Shown: piece by piece, positions 27,740 through 36,559 of the stretch | Numbering within the stretch: position 1 is the stretch's first letter | Layout of the letters: each line of letters opens with the position of its first letter | Source of the DNA: Streptococcus infantis | Lineage (GTDB): Bacteria > Bacillota > Bacilli > Lactobacillales > Streptococcaceae | Length of the DNA: 64,000 nt | Assembly (NCBI RefSeq): GCF_015546995.1 | Contig: NZ_JADMUH010000008.1 | Location: 1 to 64,000, forward strand | Direction: 5' to 3' | Position numbers and translations under genes: made by a program | Notes under the pieces: generated by a model | Told to the model about the DNA's origin: nothing | The model's database searches: none | What the model saw: the letters and a program-made list of their open reading frames with translations, nothing else

Positions 27740-28031
27740 GCAAAAAGTAAGTAATCTCTTGGGATTGGCTCAGCGAGCAGGGAAAATCATCTCGGGTGAA
27801 GAAATGGTTGTCAAAGCCATTCAAGACCGGAAAGTTAAATTGGTATTTCTAGCTCATGATGCTGGCCCCAATCTAACCAAGAAGATTCAGGATAAAAGCC
27901 ACTATTATCAAGTAGAAGTTATTACCGTGTTTTCAACACTGGAATTAAGCATAGCAGTCGGGAAATCAAGAAAAGTATTGGCTGTGACAGATGCTGGATT
28001 TACAAAGAAAATGAGGTCTCTTATGGAATAG
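27732..28031 (+). CDS. ylxQ: L7Ae-family ribosomal/kink-turn-binding protein YlxQ
   Basis: 99 aa L7Ae/L30e-type fold: [17 protein letters not shown] at the start, then [17 protein letters not shown] and [12 protein letters not shown]. YlxQ-type proteins bind kink-turn RNA; the cellular role is unclear. The frame starts with TTG overlapping the end of rnpM by 8 nt. AGGA is only 1 nt from the TTG, so initiation may depend on coupling to rnpM translation. Confidence 0.9.
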   Translation: MNKQKVSNLLGLAQRAGKIISGEEMVVKAIQDRKVKLVFLAHDAGPNLTKKIQDKSHYYQVEVITVFSTLELSIAVGKSRKVLAVTDAGFTKKMRSLME

Positions 28032-28047
28032 AAGAGGAGGACATGAT

Positions 28048-30831
28048 TTGTCTAAGAAAAGATTGTACGAAATCGCAAAAGAACTTGGAAAAGAAAGTAA
28101 GGAAGTTGTAGCGCGTGCAAAAGAGCTGGGCTTGGAAGTGAAAAGCCATGCTTCAAGCGTAGAGGCTGCTGCTGCTGAAAAAATCGTAGCTAGCTTTAAG
28201 CCTGCTGCTCCAAAAACAGAAGCAAAACCTGTAGCGCCAAAAGCAAGTGTAGAAAAGAAAGTTGAAAAGCCTGCATCAGCTAAACCAGTTGTTGCTAAGG
28301 AAGAAAGCAAACCAGCTACACCTGCAGCTTCTAAGGAAGAAAAAGTTGTAGCTGCAAGACCACAGAGTCGAAACTTTAAGGCGGAACGTGAAGCGCGTGC
28401 CAAAGAGCAAGCGGAACGACGCAAGCAAAACAAGGGTAACAACCGCGATCAACAACAAAACGGTAACCGTCAAAAGAACGATAACCGTAATGGTGGGAAA
28501 CCTGGTCAAGGGAACCGTGACAATCGTCGTTTTAACGACCAAGGGAAGAAACCACAAGGCCAAGGAAATCGTGGCAATGATTATCGCCAACAAGCTGATA
28601 ATCGTCCCAACCAAGCTGGTCCTCGTATTGACTTTAAAGCTCGAGCAGCGGCTTTGAAGGCTGAGCAAAATGCAGAATACGCACGCTCAAGTGAGGAACG
28701 CTTCAAACAGTCTCAAGTTGCCAGAGAAGCCTTGGCTCAAGCTAATAAACGCAAGGAGCCAGAGGAAATCTTTGAGGAAGCTGCTAAACTAGCTGAACAA
28801 ACTCAGCCTGTAGTTGAAGTAGCTCCTGTAGCCAAAGAGGCTGTAGTAGATACACGTCGTAAAAAGCAAGCTCGACCAGACAAAGATCGTGACGATTACG
28901 ATCATGAGGAAGATGGTCCTAGAAAACAACAAAAGAATCGAAGTAGTCAGAATCAAGTGAGAAATCAAAGAAATAGTAACTGGAATAACAATAAGAAAAA
29001 TAAAAAAGGCAATAAACAAAATAACCGTAATCAGGCTCCAAAATCTATTACAGAGCGTAAATTCCATGAATTGCCAACAGAATTTGAATATACAGATGGT
29101 ATGACTGTTGCGGAAATCGCAAAACGTATCAAACGTGAACCAGCTGAGATTGTTAAGAAACTATTTATGATGGGCGTTATGGCCACTCAAAACCAATCTT
29201 TGGATGGAGAAACAATCGAACTCCTCATGGTTGATTATGGAATTGAAGCTAAACAAAAGGTAGAAGTGGACAATGCGGATATCGAACGTTTCTTCGTAGA
29301 AGATGGATATTTAAATGAAGACAAGTTGGTTGAACGTCCACCAGTTGTAACTATCATGGGACACGTTGACCATGGTAAAACAACCCTTTTGGATACCCTA
29401 CGTAATTCTCGTGTCGCTACAGGAGAAGCAGGTGGTATCACTCAGCATATTGGTGCCTACCAGATTGAGGAAAATGGTAAGAAGATTACCTTCCTTGATA
29501 CACCAGGACACGCGGCCTTTACTTCTATGCGTGCACGTGGTGCCTCTGTTACCGATATTACGATCTTGGTCGTAGCGGCAGATGACGGGGTTATGCCTCA
29601 AACTATCGAAGCCATCAACCACTCAAAAGCAGCTAATGTTCCAATCATCGTTGCTATTAACAAGATTGATAAGCCAGGTGCAAACCCAGAACGCGTTATC
29701 GGCGAATTGGCTGAACACGGTGTTATGTCAACTGCCTGGGGTGGTGATTCTGAGTTTGTAGAAATCTCAGCCAAATTCAACCAAAATATCGATGAACTCT
29801 TGGAAACTGTTCTTCTTGTAGCTGAAATTCAAGAGCTCAAAGCAGACCCAACTGTTCGTGCCATCGGTACGGTAATCGAAGCTCGCTTGGATAAGGGTAA
29901 AGGTGCGGTTGCAACCCTTCTTGTTCAACAAGGGACCTTGAATGTTCAAGACCCAATCGTTGTTGGTAATACTTTCGGACGTGTCCGTGCCATGACCAAT
30001 GACCTTGGACGTCGTGTTAAGGTTGCAGGACCATCAACACCAGTATCTATTACAGGTTTGAACGAAGCACCGATGGCGGGTGATCACTTTGCCGTTTATG
30101 AAGATGAAAAATCTGCTCGTGCAGCTGGTGAAGAACGTGCCAAACGTGCTCTTATGAAGCAACGTCAAGCTACACAGCGTGTTAGCCTTGAAAACCTCTT
30201 TGACACTCTTAAAGCTGGTGAACTCAAGTCTGTTAACGTCATCATTAAAGCTGACGTACAAGGTTCAGTTGAAGCCCTTTCTGCCTCACTACAAAAGATT
30301 GACGTGGAAGGTGTAAAAGTTACCATCGTCCACTCAGCAGTTGGTGCTATCAACGAATCTGACGTGACTCTTGCGGAAGCTTCAAATGCCTTTATCGTTG
30401 GTTTCAACGTACGTCCTACACCACAAGCCCGTCAACAAGCAGAAGCAGACGATGTAGAAATCCGTCTCCACAGCATTATCTACAAGGTTATCGAAGAGAT
30501 GGAAGAAGCCATGAAAGGTATGCTTGATCCAGAATTTGAAGAAAAAGTTATCGGTGAAGCGATTATCCGTGAAACCTTCAAAGTGTCTAAAGTCGGAACA
30601 ATCGGTGGATTTATGGTTACTAGCGGTAAAGTTACCCGTGACTCTAAAGTCCGTGTTATTCGTGACGGTGTCGTTATTTACGATGGTGAACTTGCAAGTT
30701 TGAAACACTATAAAGATGACGTCAAAGAAGTTACAAACGGCCGTGAAGGTGGTCTCATGATTGATGGCTACAATGATATCAAGATGGATGATGTGATTGA
30801 GGCCTATATCATGGAAGAAATCAAACGATAA
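28048..30831 (+). CDS. infB: Translation initiation factor IF-2
   Basis: 927 aa. N-terminal IF2N domain ([19 protein letters not shown]), then a long Ala/Lys/Pro-rich and Asn/Gln/Arg/Gly-rich low-complexity linker to about residue 335, a second IF2N, and the GTPase domain with GHVDHGKT (about 434), DTPGH and NKID. Domains II-IV follow and bind fMet-tRNA. The start is TTG with AGAGGAGG at 28033-28040, spacing 7. It is the last gene of the nusA operon. Confidence 0.95.
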   Translation: MSKKRLYEIAKELGKESKEVVARAKELGLEVKSHASSVEAAAAEKIVASFKPAAPKTEAKPVAPKASVEKKVEKPASAKPVVAKEESKPATPAASKEEKVVAARPQSRNFKAEREARAKEQAERRKQNKGNNRDQQQNGNRQKNDNRNGGKPGQGNRDNRRFNDQGKKPQGQGNRGNDYRQQADNRPNQAGPRIDFKARAAALKAEQNAEYARSSEERFKQSQVAREALAQANKRKEPEEIFEEAAKLAEQTQPVVEVAPVAKEAVVDTRRKKQARPDKDRDDYDHEEDGPRKQQKNRSSQNQVRNQRNSNWNNNKKNKKGNKQNNRNQAPKSITERKFHELPTEFEYTDGMTVAEIAKRIKREPAEIVKKLFMMGVMATQNQSLDGETIELLMVDYGIEAKQKVEVDNADIERFFVEDGYLNEDKLVERPPVVTIMGHVDHGKTTLLDTLRNSRVATGEAGGITQHIGAYQIEENGKKITFLDTPGHAAFTSMRARGASVTDITILVVAADDGVMPQTIEAINHSKAANVPIIVAINKIDKPGANPERVIGELAEHGVMSTAWGGDSEFVEISAKFNQNIDELLETVLLVAEIQELKADPTVRAIGTVIEARLDKGKGAVATLLVQQGTLNVQDPIVVGNTFGRVRAMTNDLGRRVKVAGPSTPVSITGLNEAPMAGDHFAVYEDEKSARAAGEERAKRALMKQRQATQRVSLENLFDTLKAGELKSVNVIIKADVQGSVEALSASLQKIDVEGVKVTIVHSAVGAINESDVTLAEASNAFIVGFNVRPTPQARQQAEADDVEIRLHSIIYKVIEEMEEAMKGMLDPEFEEKVIGEAIIRETFKVSKVGTIGGFMVTSGKVTRDSKVRVIRDGVVIYDGELASLKHYKDDVKEVTNGREGGLMIDGYNDIKMDDVIEAYIMEEIKR

Positions 30832-30997
30832 TAGAGAAACGATAGCTCATTTGACTCGTTGTCAACAGCGCCTTGATGAACCCTTAGTTCTATCTAAGGC
30901 TTGTTTCCTAGATTCAAATGGCTCTAGTTCCTCTATCTTCTAGAAATAGCTAGGTCTGCTGGCCTAGCTTTTGATTCAATAGAGAGGAAGGAATAGC
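30832..30997 (+). other. Structured infB-rbfA intergenic region with a probable terminator
   Basis: Three perfect small hairpins: TTGAC-TCGTT-GTCAA (30851-30865), CCTTAG-N6-CTAAGG (30882-30899), and AGCTAGG-N8-CCTAGCT (30948-30969) followed by TTTTG, which looks like a terminator. ATTTGA (30849-30854) could instead pair with TCAAAT (30914-30919), giving a competing fold. Confidence 0.6.
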
Positions 30998-31348
30998 ATG
31001 GGAAATCATTTCCGTACGGATCGTGTGGGCATGGAAATCAAGCGTGAAGTCAATGAGATTTTACAAAAGAAAGTCCGTGATCCTCGTGTCCAAGGCGTGA
31101 CCATCACAGATGTTCAGATGCTAGGTGACTTATCTGTAGCTAAGGTTTACTACACCATTTTGAGTAATCTTGCTTCAGATAATCAAAAGGCCCAAATTGG
31201 CCTTGAAAAAGCAACCGGAACTATCAAACGTGAGCTTGGTCACAATTTGAAATTGTATAAAATTCCAGACTTGACCTTTGTCAAAGACGAATCCATCGAG
31301 TATGGAAACAAGATTGACGAAATGTTACGCAATCTGGATAAGAAATAA
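30998..31348 (+). CDS. rbfA: 30S ribosome-binding factor RbfA
   Basis: 116 aa. Single KH-like domain: [41 protein letters not shown], and [20 protein letters not shown]. It aids 30S maturation and cold adaptation. GAGAGGAAGGAA precedes the ATG. It is separated from infB by a structured 166-nt region. Confidence 0.95.
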   Translation: MGNHFRTDRVGMEIKREVNEILQKKVRDPRVQGVTITDVQMLGDLSVAKVYYTILSNLASDNQKAQIGLEKATGTIKRELGHNLKLYKIPDLTFVKDESIEYGNKIDEMLRNLDKK

Positions 31349-31349
31349 G

Positions 31350-31373
31350 AAAGAGGGGCAACCCTCTTTTTTG
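31350..31373 (+). terminator. Terminator of rbfA
   Basis: AAAGAGGG / CCCTCTTT stem with GCAA loop and T-run. Confidence 0.9.
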
Positions 31374-31494
31374 TTACTTTAAACATGATGATAGATTAAT
31401 TAGCTGCCCTTCTTAAAAGTCGGTTAAAAAAATGTATAAATCTCTAATAGTATGATATGATAAAGCTTAACTTGAATATAAAATGGAGATATAG

Positions 31495-32274
31495 ATGGCT
31501 AAACAATATATAGCTATAAAAGTTTTACAACAAGTTGTAAAGCTTCCTGTCGTGAAAGTAAATAGAGAAAAATTTTTAGTGGAGAAGTTCTCTAAAGAAT
31601 TAGATAAGAAGGATATTGCCAAATTGTTAGAACAAGGTCCTCCTTCATTATTACCCCAGAAAACCTTAGATAGGGTAGCCAGGTCCTGCATAAAGGATAA
31701 TGTTTTACGAGCAAGTGGAACATCTGTTCTAGCGGGTCTACCTGGAGGTATTCTAATGGCGCTTACTATTCCAACGGATGTAGCTCAGTTTTATGCTTTT
31801 TCCTTGAAATTAGCCCAAGAATTGGGATATATTTATGGTTATGATGATCTTTGGGCTTCACGAAATGAATTGAGTGAAGAAGCCAAAAATACACTCTTAC
31901 TCTATCTCGGGGTCATGCTTGGGGTAAACGGAGCGGGTGCCTTGCTTCGTTCTGGTGGTGTTACAGTCGCTAAACATGTAATGACCACAGTACCTCAGAA
32001 AGCCGTAGCCAAAGCTGGCTGGTACCCTATTTTAAAAAAGGTTATGAAAATTTTTGGGGTTACTCTTACAAGGAGAGGCTTGGCAAAGGGAATGGGAAAA
32101 GCGATTCCTATTCTAGGTGGGGTTATTTCAGGGGGATTAACCTATGCGACTATGAAACCCATGGGCGAAAGATTGCAAAGGGAATTATCCAAACTAGTCA
32201 ATTATAGTGAAGATCAGTATCAAAGAGATGTAGAAACGATTCGAAAAGAAGCAGAAATCATCGAAGCAGAGTAA
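31495..32274 (+). CDS. EcsC-like protein
   Basis: 259 aa. LAGLPGGILMALTIPTDVAQFYAF, given by its ends (LAGLPGG...VAQFYAF, residues 79-102), and the following ELGYIYGYDDLW match the EcsC family, usually membrane-associated proteins of unknown role. A Gly-rich amphipathic region lies at about 145-215 and a charged C-terminal helix follows. GGAG lies 7 nt before the ATG. A TATGAT -10 candidate is at 31451-31456. It is monocistronic. Confidence 0.72.
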   Translation: MAKQYIAIKVLQQVVKLPVVKVNREKFLVEKFSKELDKKDIAKLLEQGPPSLLPQKTLDRVARSCIKDNVLRASGTSVLAGLPGGILMALTIPTDVAQFYAFSLKLAQELGYIYGYDDLWASRNELSEEAKNTLLLYLGVMLGVNGAGALLRSGGVTVAKHVMTTVPQKAVAKAGWYPILKKVMKIFGVTLTRRGLAKGMGKAIPILGGVISGGLTYATMKPMGERLQRELSKLVNYSEDQYQRDVETIRKEAEIIEAE

Positions 32275-32282
32275 TAGGAAGA

Positions 32283-32312
32283 AACTAGTAGGCTTGTACT
32301 GCTAGTTTTTTT
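32283..32312 (+). terminator. Terminator of the EcsC-like gene
   Basis: AACTAGTAG / CTGCTAGTT stem (one T-G pair), 7-nt loop, seven T. Confidence 0.85.
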
Positions 32313-32325
32313 ATCCTAGCCCTTG

Positions 32326-32334
32326 TGGTATAAT
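32326..32334 (+). promoter_or_regulatory. Promoter of the DUF1858-DUF438-DUF1912 operon
   Basis: TGGTATAAT extended -10, 41 nt before the first start codon. Confidence 0.65.
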
Positions 32335-32375
32335 GAAAAAAGAAAATCCTGTGTGAAAACAGAATGGAGGTTGTG

Positions 32376-32609
32376 ATGGATAATATTATTGACGTATCTA
32401 TTCCCGTTGCGGAAGTGGTGGATAAACATCCAGAAGTTTTAGATATTTTGGTTGAGCTTGGTTTTAAACCTCTTGCAAATCCCTTGATGCGTAATACGGT
32501 TGGGCGAAAAGTATCGCTCAAACAAGGCTCAAAGCTTGAAGGGACTCCTATGGATAAGATTGTGCGTACGCTTGAAGCAAATGGTTACGAAGTGATCGGG
32601 TTAGACTAA
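32376..32609 (+). CDS. DUF1858 domain protein
   Basis: 77 aa. IIDVSIPVAEVVDKHPEVLDILVELGF (given in part) is the DUF1858 pattern. The family commonly carries a CxxC near the middle; here no Cys is present. It is frequently paired with DUF438/hemerythrin proteins, as here. GGAGG with 5-nt spacing selects the ATG at 32376 over an in-frame codon 12 nt upstream. The stop overlaps the next start (TAATG). Confidence 0.85.
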   Translation: MDNIIDVSIPVAEVVDKHPEVLDILVELGFKPLANPLMRNTVGRKVSLKQGSKLEGTPMDKIVRTLEANGYEVIGLD

Positions 32610-33943
32610 TGACAGATGAACGTATTCATATCCTGCGAGATATTTTATTAGAATTGCATAATGGAGCCTCTCCAGAGTCCGTTCAGGAACGCTTTGATGC
32701 GACCTTTACTGGTGTATCTGCTATCGAGATTTCCCTCATGGAGCACGAGTTGATGAACTCTGACTCAGGTGTTACCTTTGAAGATGTCATGGAACTCTGT
32801 GATGTTCATGCCAATCTCTTTAAAAATGCTGTTAAAGGCGTAGAAGTTGAGGATACCGAGCATCCTGGTCACCCTGTGCGTGTCTTTAAGGATGAAAATT
32901 TAGCCCTCCGAGCTGCTTTGATTCGGGTCCGTAGATTGCTCTCGACTTATGAATCTGTGGACGATGAGGAGATGCTGGTAGAAATGCGCAAAGGCTTGGT
33001 ACGTCAGATGGGGCTTGTTGGTCAATTTGATATTCACTATCAGCGCAAGGAAGAGCTTTTTTTTCCTATCATGGAACGTTATGGACATGATTCACCTCCC
33101 AAAGTTATGTGGGGAGTGGATGATCAGATTAGGGATCTCTTTCAAACAGCCTTAGTGGCAACTAAGTCGCTCCCAGAAGTGCCAATTTCCACCGTAAAGG
33201 AAGCTTTTGAAGCTTTTGCGACAGAGTTTGAAAGTATGATTTTTAAGGAAGAATCAATCCTACTCATGATTCTGCTTGAATCCTTTACCCAGGATGACTG
33301 GATTCAGATTGCTGAGGAAAGTGATGCCTATGGATATGCTATTATCCGTCCGTCTGAGAAATGGATACCAGAACGTCAAAGCTTTGTTGAGGAAAAAAGT
33401 GTAGAAGAACCAATTCAGCCAGAAACTGTAGATGGACAAGTTCAGCAAGTGATTGATACGCCAGAAGGCCAGCTTACCATCACCTTCACACCTAAGGAAA
33501 AGGAAACAGTAGTAGATCGCAATAGCCAGCAGGCTTTTGGCAATGGCTATCTCTCGGTTGAACAGGCGAATCTTATCCTTAATCATTTGCCGATGGAGAT
33601 TACCTTTGTTAATAAGGATGATATTTTCCAGTATTATAATGACAATACTCCAGCGGATGAAATGATTTTCAAGCGGACACCGTCTCAAGTTGGACGTAAT
33701 GTCGAACTATGTCATCCACCAAAATATTTGGAGAAGGTCAAAGCCATTATGCAAGGTCTTCGTGAAGGGAAAAAAGACAAGTACGAGATGTGGTTCAAGT
33801 CAGAATCACGTGGAAAGTTTGTCCATGTCACCTACGCTGCAGTACATGATGAAAACGGGGAATTTCAAGGTGTGTTGGAGTATGTTCAGGACATCCAACC
33901 CTACCGTGAGATTGATACAGACTTTTTCCGTGGATTAGAATAA
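32609..33943 (+). CDS. DUF438 / hemerythrin-like / PAS domain protein
   Basis: 444 aa. A DUF438 domain at about residues 10-85 is followed by a hemerythrin-like helical segment (about 90-235; includes HPGHPVRVFKDENLAL and QFDIHYQRKEELFFPIMERYGHD with potential metal His/Glu residues). A Gln/Glu-rich linker and a PAS domain (about 315-435; ILNHLPMEITFVNKDD) complete it. The architecture suggests sensing of oxygen, iron or redox state, but no output domain is present. It is translationally coupled to the DUF1858 gene. Confidence 0.85.
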   Translation: MTDERIHILRDILLELHNGASPESVQERFDATFTGVSAIEISLMEHELMNSDSGVTFEDVMELCDVHANLFKNAVKGVEVEDTEHPGHPVRVFKDENLALRAALIRVRRLLSTYESVDDEEMLVEMRKGLVRQMGLVGQFDIHYQRKEELFFPIMERYGHDSPPKVMWGVDDQIRDLFQTALVATKSLPEVPISTVKEAFEAFATEFESMIFKEESILLMILLESFTQDDWIQIAEESDAYGYAIIRPSEKWIPERQSFVEEKSVEEPIQPETVDGQVQQVIDTPEGQLTITFTPKEKETVVDRNSQQAFGNGYLSVEQANLILNHLPMEITFVNKDDIFQYYNDNTPADEMIFKRTPSQVGRNVELCHPPKYLEKVKAIMQGLREGKKDKYEMWFKSESRGKFVHVTYAAVHDENGEFQGVLEYVQDIQPYREIDTDFFRGLE

Positions 33944-33952
33944 GGAGAAAAA

Positions 33953-34207
33953 ATGAGTTACGAGCAAGAATTTATGAAGGAATTTGAAGCCTGGGTTAAT
34001 ACCCAGATTATGATCAATGATATGGCTCTTAAGGAAAGTCAAAAGGTTTATGGAGAAGATCAAGATGAGCGCGCTAAAGATGCCATGATTCGCTACGAGA
34101 GTCGCTTGGATGCCTACCAGTTCTTACTAGGTAAATTTGAAAACTTCAAGGCAGGCAAGGGATTCCATGATTTACCAGAAGGTTTGTTTGGTGAGAGAAA
34201 TTATTAA
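33953..34207 (+). CDS. DUF1912 family protein
   Basis: 84 aa, highly charged and mainly helical (YEQEFMKEFEAWVNTQIMIND, ending LPEGLFGERNY). It resembles a streptococcal DUF1912 protein; function unknown. It follows the DUF438 gene by 9 nt with AAGGAG before the ATG, so it is the last gene of that operon. Confidence 0.8.
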   Translation: MSYEQEFMKEFEAWVNTQIMINDMALKESQKVYGEDQDERAKDAMIRYESRLDAYQFLLGKFENFKAGKGFHDLPEGLFGERNY

Positions 34208-34225
34208 TTTTTAGAAATTAGAAAG

Positions 34226-34396
34226 GAGGCTGGGACAAAAGTCCTAGCCTCTCAATTGTCTTTGGATTGTCGAGCAAGACGCAGTGGTTGAGTGGGCTCT
34301 ACTACGCTGATTTCATCAGCTTTTACAGCCCTACTCAACTGTGCGGAGGTGGGACGACGAAATCGAATTCTAACGAATTACCGATTTCTGTCCCAC
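34226..34396. repeat. 171-bp multi-hairpin intergenic element
   Basis: Three nested or serial hairpins. First: GAGGCTGGGAC / GTCCTAGCCTC (34226-34251). Second: GTTGAGTGGGCT with AGCCCTACTCAAC, containing GCTGAT-TTC-ATCAGC. Third: GTGGGAC and GAAATCG paired with CGATTTC and GTCCCAC (34349-34396), then CTCTCTTTTT, so it can terminate transcription. I recall closely similar sequences between genes in other mitis-group genomes, so it is probably a dispersed repeat; I do not know an established name. Confidence 0.7.
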
Positions 34397-34407
34397 TCTC
34401 TTTTTCA

Positions 34408-34436
34408 TTGTTCCTTGAGCCTTTTTGTGTTACAAT
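34408..34436 (+). promoter_or_regulatory. Promoter of the DUF4651-thioredoxin-ytpR operon
   Basis: TTGTTC (34408-34413), 17-bp spacer, TACAAT (34431-34436). The -10 box ends 6 nt before the ATG, so the transcript should be leaderless. Confidence 0.55.
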
Positions 34437-34442
34437 GTTAGC

Positions 34443-34733
34443 ATGAAAACGAAAAATATCATTAAAACAGGTTTGGCATTAGTAGGTCTTGGAGCACTTG
34501 CTTTTGGAGCAAAGAAAGTAGCGGATGAGCACAAGCTTATGAAGACGCAAGAAGAGTTGACTGCTATTGTGCGTGACTATTTCTCAGAAATGGGTGAAAT
34601 TGCGACTCTCTATGTCCAAGTATATGAAAGCAGCCTAGAGCGTCTCGTTGGCGGTGTCATTTTTGAAGATGGACGTCACTATACCTTTGTCTATGAAGAT
34701 GAAGATCTCATCTACGAGGAGGAAGTCTTATGA
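34443..34733 (+). CDS. DUF4651-type small membrane-anchored protein
   Basis: 96 aa. Hydrophobic N-terminus (about residues 5-22, IIKTGLALVGLGALAFGA) and an acidic soluble domain (YFSEMGEIATLYVQVYESS, then FEDGRHYTFVYEDEDL). It looks like a DUF4651 protein; function unknown. The ATG at 34443 is chosen because the reading frame upstream contains the -10 box. No ribosome-binding site. It overlaps the thioredoxin gene by 4 nt. Confidence 0.8.
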   Translation: MKTKNIIKTGLALVGLGALAFGAKKVADEHKLMKTQEELTAIVRDYFSEMGEIATLYVQVYESSLERLVGGVIFEDGRHYTFVYEDEDLIYEEEVL

Positions 34734-35047
34734 TTTCTCCTAAAAATATAGAAGAATTAGCAAATCTAGTAGAGCAGGATGGCAAGAAGGTCTTCCTTTT
34801 TGTTGCGGATTGGTGTGGCGATTGCCGTTATATCTATCCCGCCTTGCCAGAGATTGAAGAGACCAATCCAGAGTTTACTTTTATACGAGTCGACCGAGAT
34901 GAATACATGGAACTTGCTAAACTTTGGGATGTATACGGGATTCCAAGTCTTGTTGTTTTAGACAAGGACAAGGAGATTGGGCGCTTTGTCAATCGTGATC
35001 GTAAAACCAAGGGGCAAATCAATGACTTTTTAGCAAGTTTGAAATAG
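34730..35047 (+). CDS. Thioredoxin-family protein
   Basis: 105 aa thioredoxin fold. Active site WCGDC near residues 28-32 (CxxC type CGDC rather than the thioredoxin CGPC) and cis-Pro in YGIPSLVVLD. Probably a cytoplasmic thiol-disulfide protein. The ATG overlaps the stop of the DUF4651 gene, and ytpR follows 9 nt later. Confidence 0.9.
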   Translation: MISPKNIEELANLVEQDGKKVFLFVADWCGDCRYIYPALPEIEETNPEFTFIRVDRDEYMELAKLWDVYGIPSLVVLDKDKEIGRFVNRDRKTKGQINDFLASLK

Positions 35048-35056
35048 GAGAAAAGA

Positions 35057-35683
35057 ATGATTTTTACATACAATAAAGAACATGTCGGCGATGTCCTTAT
35101 GGTCATCGTGAAGAACAGTGGTGACGCCAAGCTAGATGCTGAGCGTAAAGGCAATATTGCGCGTGTTTTTCTAAGAGAAACTGGTGAAACTGTCGCTTGG
35201 AATATTTTTGAAGTTTCTAGCTTGTTTGAGATTGAGAATCGTGGCCAAGTATTTCTAACAGACGACCAAGTGGCTCGTTTGAATCAAGAACTACAGGCTC
35301 AAGGATTTACTGAAGAAATCATCAATGATAAGGAACCAAAATTTGTCGTTGGAAAAATTCTAGAGATGGTTGCACATCCAGATAGTGACCATTTGAATAT
35401 CTGCCAAGTTGCTGTTGGAAATGATAAAACCGTACAAATCGTTGCGGGTGCTCCTAATGCGCGTGTCGGATTGAAAACCATTGTAGCTCTTCCAGGTGCG
35501 ATGATGCCAAAAGGCAATCTCATTTTTCCAGGGGAACTTCGTGGGGAAAAGAGTTTTGGGATGATGTGTAGTCCTCGTGAACTTGCCTTGCCAAATGCTC
35601 CGCAAAAACGTGGTGTCATTGAACTGTCAGACGACCAAGTTGTTGGAACTCCATTCGATCCGGCTAAACACTGGACAGCTTAA
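35057..35683 (+). CDS. ytpR: YtpR-family tRNA-binding domain protein
   Basis: 208 aa. A C-terminal EMAP/OB tRNA-binding domain (about residues 95-200; VGKILEMVAHPDSDHLNICQV, then GEKSFGMMCSPRELAL) follows an N-terminal YtpR-specific domain. It resembles the N-terminal part of PheT but stands alone. Function is unclear. AGGAG precedes the ATG. Confidence 0.9.
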   Translation: MIFTYNKEHVGDVLMVIVKNSGDAKLDAERKGNIARVFLRETGETVAWNIFEVSSLFEIENRGQVFLTDDQVARLNQELQAQGFTEEIINDKEPKFVVGKILEMVAHPDSDHLNICQVAVGNDKTVQIVAGAPNARVGLKTIVALPGAMMPKGNLIFPGELRGEKSFGMMCSPRELALPNAPQKRGVIELSDDQVVGTPFDPAKHWTA

Positions 35684-35724
35684 TTGCTAACTAGTATCTA
35701 TTAAACTAGATAGGAGAAAGTAAG

Positions 35725-36486
35725 ATGGCAAAAAATGTTGTGATTACAGGTGCAACATCAGGTATTGGTGAAGCAATCGCGCGTGCCTATCTAGAAAAAG
35801 GTGAAAATATTGTTCTCACAGGACGTCGAACAGAAAGACTTGAAGCTCTAAAAGCAGAGTTTGCAGAAGCCTTTCCGAATCAAAATGTTTGGACCTTTCC
35901 GCTAGATGTAACCGATATGACAATGGTTAAGACTGTTTGTTCAGATATTCTTGAAGCAGTAGGTTCGATTGATGTTTTAGTTAATAACGCTGGACTTGCT
36001 TTAGGCTTAGCTCCTTATCAGGACTATGAAGAGTTGGATATGTTGACCATGTTAGATACCAATGTCAAGGGTTTGATGGCAGTTACACGTTGCCTCTTGC
36101 CTTCCATGATAGCAGCTAATCAAGGGCATATCATTAATATGGGTTCAACCGCAGGTATTTACGCCTATGCGGGTGCAGCAGTCTATTCAGCAACCAAGGC
36201 TGCAGTTAAAACCTTTTCGGATGGCTTAAGGATTGATACCATTGCTACAGATATCAAGGTGACCACTATTCAACCTGGTATTGTAGAGACTGATTTTTCA
36301 AAAGTCCGTTTCCATGGAGATGAGGCACGGGCGGCGACAGTCTATCAGGGACTCGAAGCCTTGCAGGCACAAGACATCGCTGATGCCGTTGTTTATGTGA
36401 CCAGTCAACCACGTCGTGTACAAATCACAGATATGACAATCATGGCCAATCAACAAGCAACTGGATTTATGATTCATAGAGATTAA
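35725..36486 (+). CDS. SDR-family NAD(P)-dependent oxidoreductase
   Basis: 253 aa classical short-chain dehydrogenase. Cofactor motif TGATSGIGEAIA near residue 8, followed by Arg residues (TGRRTERLE) that favour NADP. NNAGLALG near 89, catalytic Ser in NMGSTAGIYAY, and YSATK near 153. It resembles YdfG-type dehydrogenases acting on 3-hydroxy acids; substrate not known. AGGAGA precedes the ATG. Confidence 0.9.
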   Translation: MAKNVVITGATSGIGEAIARAYLEKGENIVLTGRRTERLEALKAEFAEAFPNQNVWTFPLDVTDMTMVKTVCSDILEAVGSIDVLVNNAGLALGLAPYQDYEELDMLTMLDTNVKGLMAVTRCLLPSMIAANQGHIINMGSTAGIYAYAGAAVYSATKAAVKTFSDGLRIDTIATDIKVTTIQPGIVETDFSKVRFHGDEARAATVYQGLEALQAQDIADAVVYVTSQPRRVQITDMTIMANQQATGFMIHRD

Positions 36487-36497
36487 TATTATTAAAA

Positions 36498-36525
36498 AAA
36501 GTTACAAATCTTGTAACTTTTTTTC
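36498..36525 (+). terminator. Terminator of the SDR gene
   Basis: AAAGTTACAA / TTGTAACTTT perfect stem, 3-nt loop, long T-run. Confidence 0.92.
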
Positions 36526-36531
36526 TTTTCC

Positions 36532-36539
36532 TTCGAATA
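36532..36539 (+). promoter_or_regulatory. Candidate ComX (SigX) cin-box of ssbB
   Basis: TTCGAATA, one mismatch to the streptococcal com-box TACGAATA, preceded by a T-rich tract and 20 nt before the ssbB ATG. Pneumococcal ssbB is a late competence gene with such a box. Confidence 0.7.
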
Positions 36540-36559
36540 GATAAGTAGGAGGATGAAAA

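Noticed and set aside
28276-28668. Minus-strand frame of 130 codons in infB
   Set aside because: It is antisense to the low-complexity IF-2 linker, which creates long spurious frames.
28300-29040. Possible tandem DNA repeats in the infB linker
   Set aside because: The protein is Asn/Gln/Arg-rich but shows no exact DNA repeat unit; typical of IF-2.
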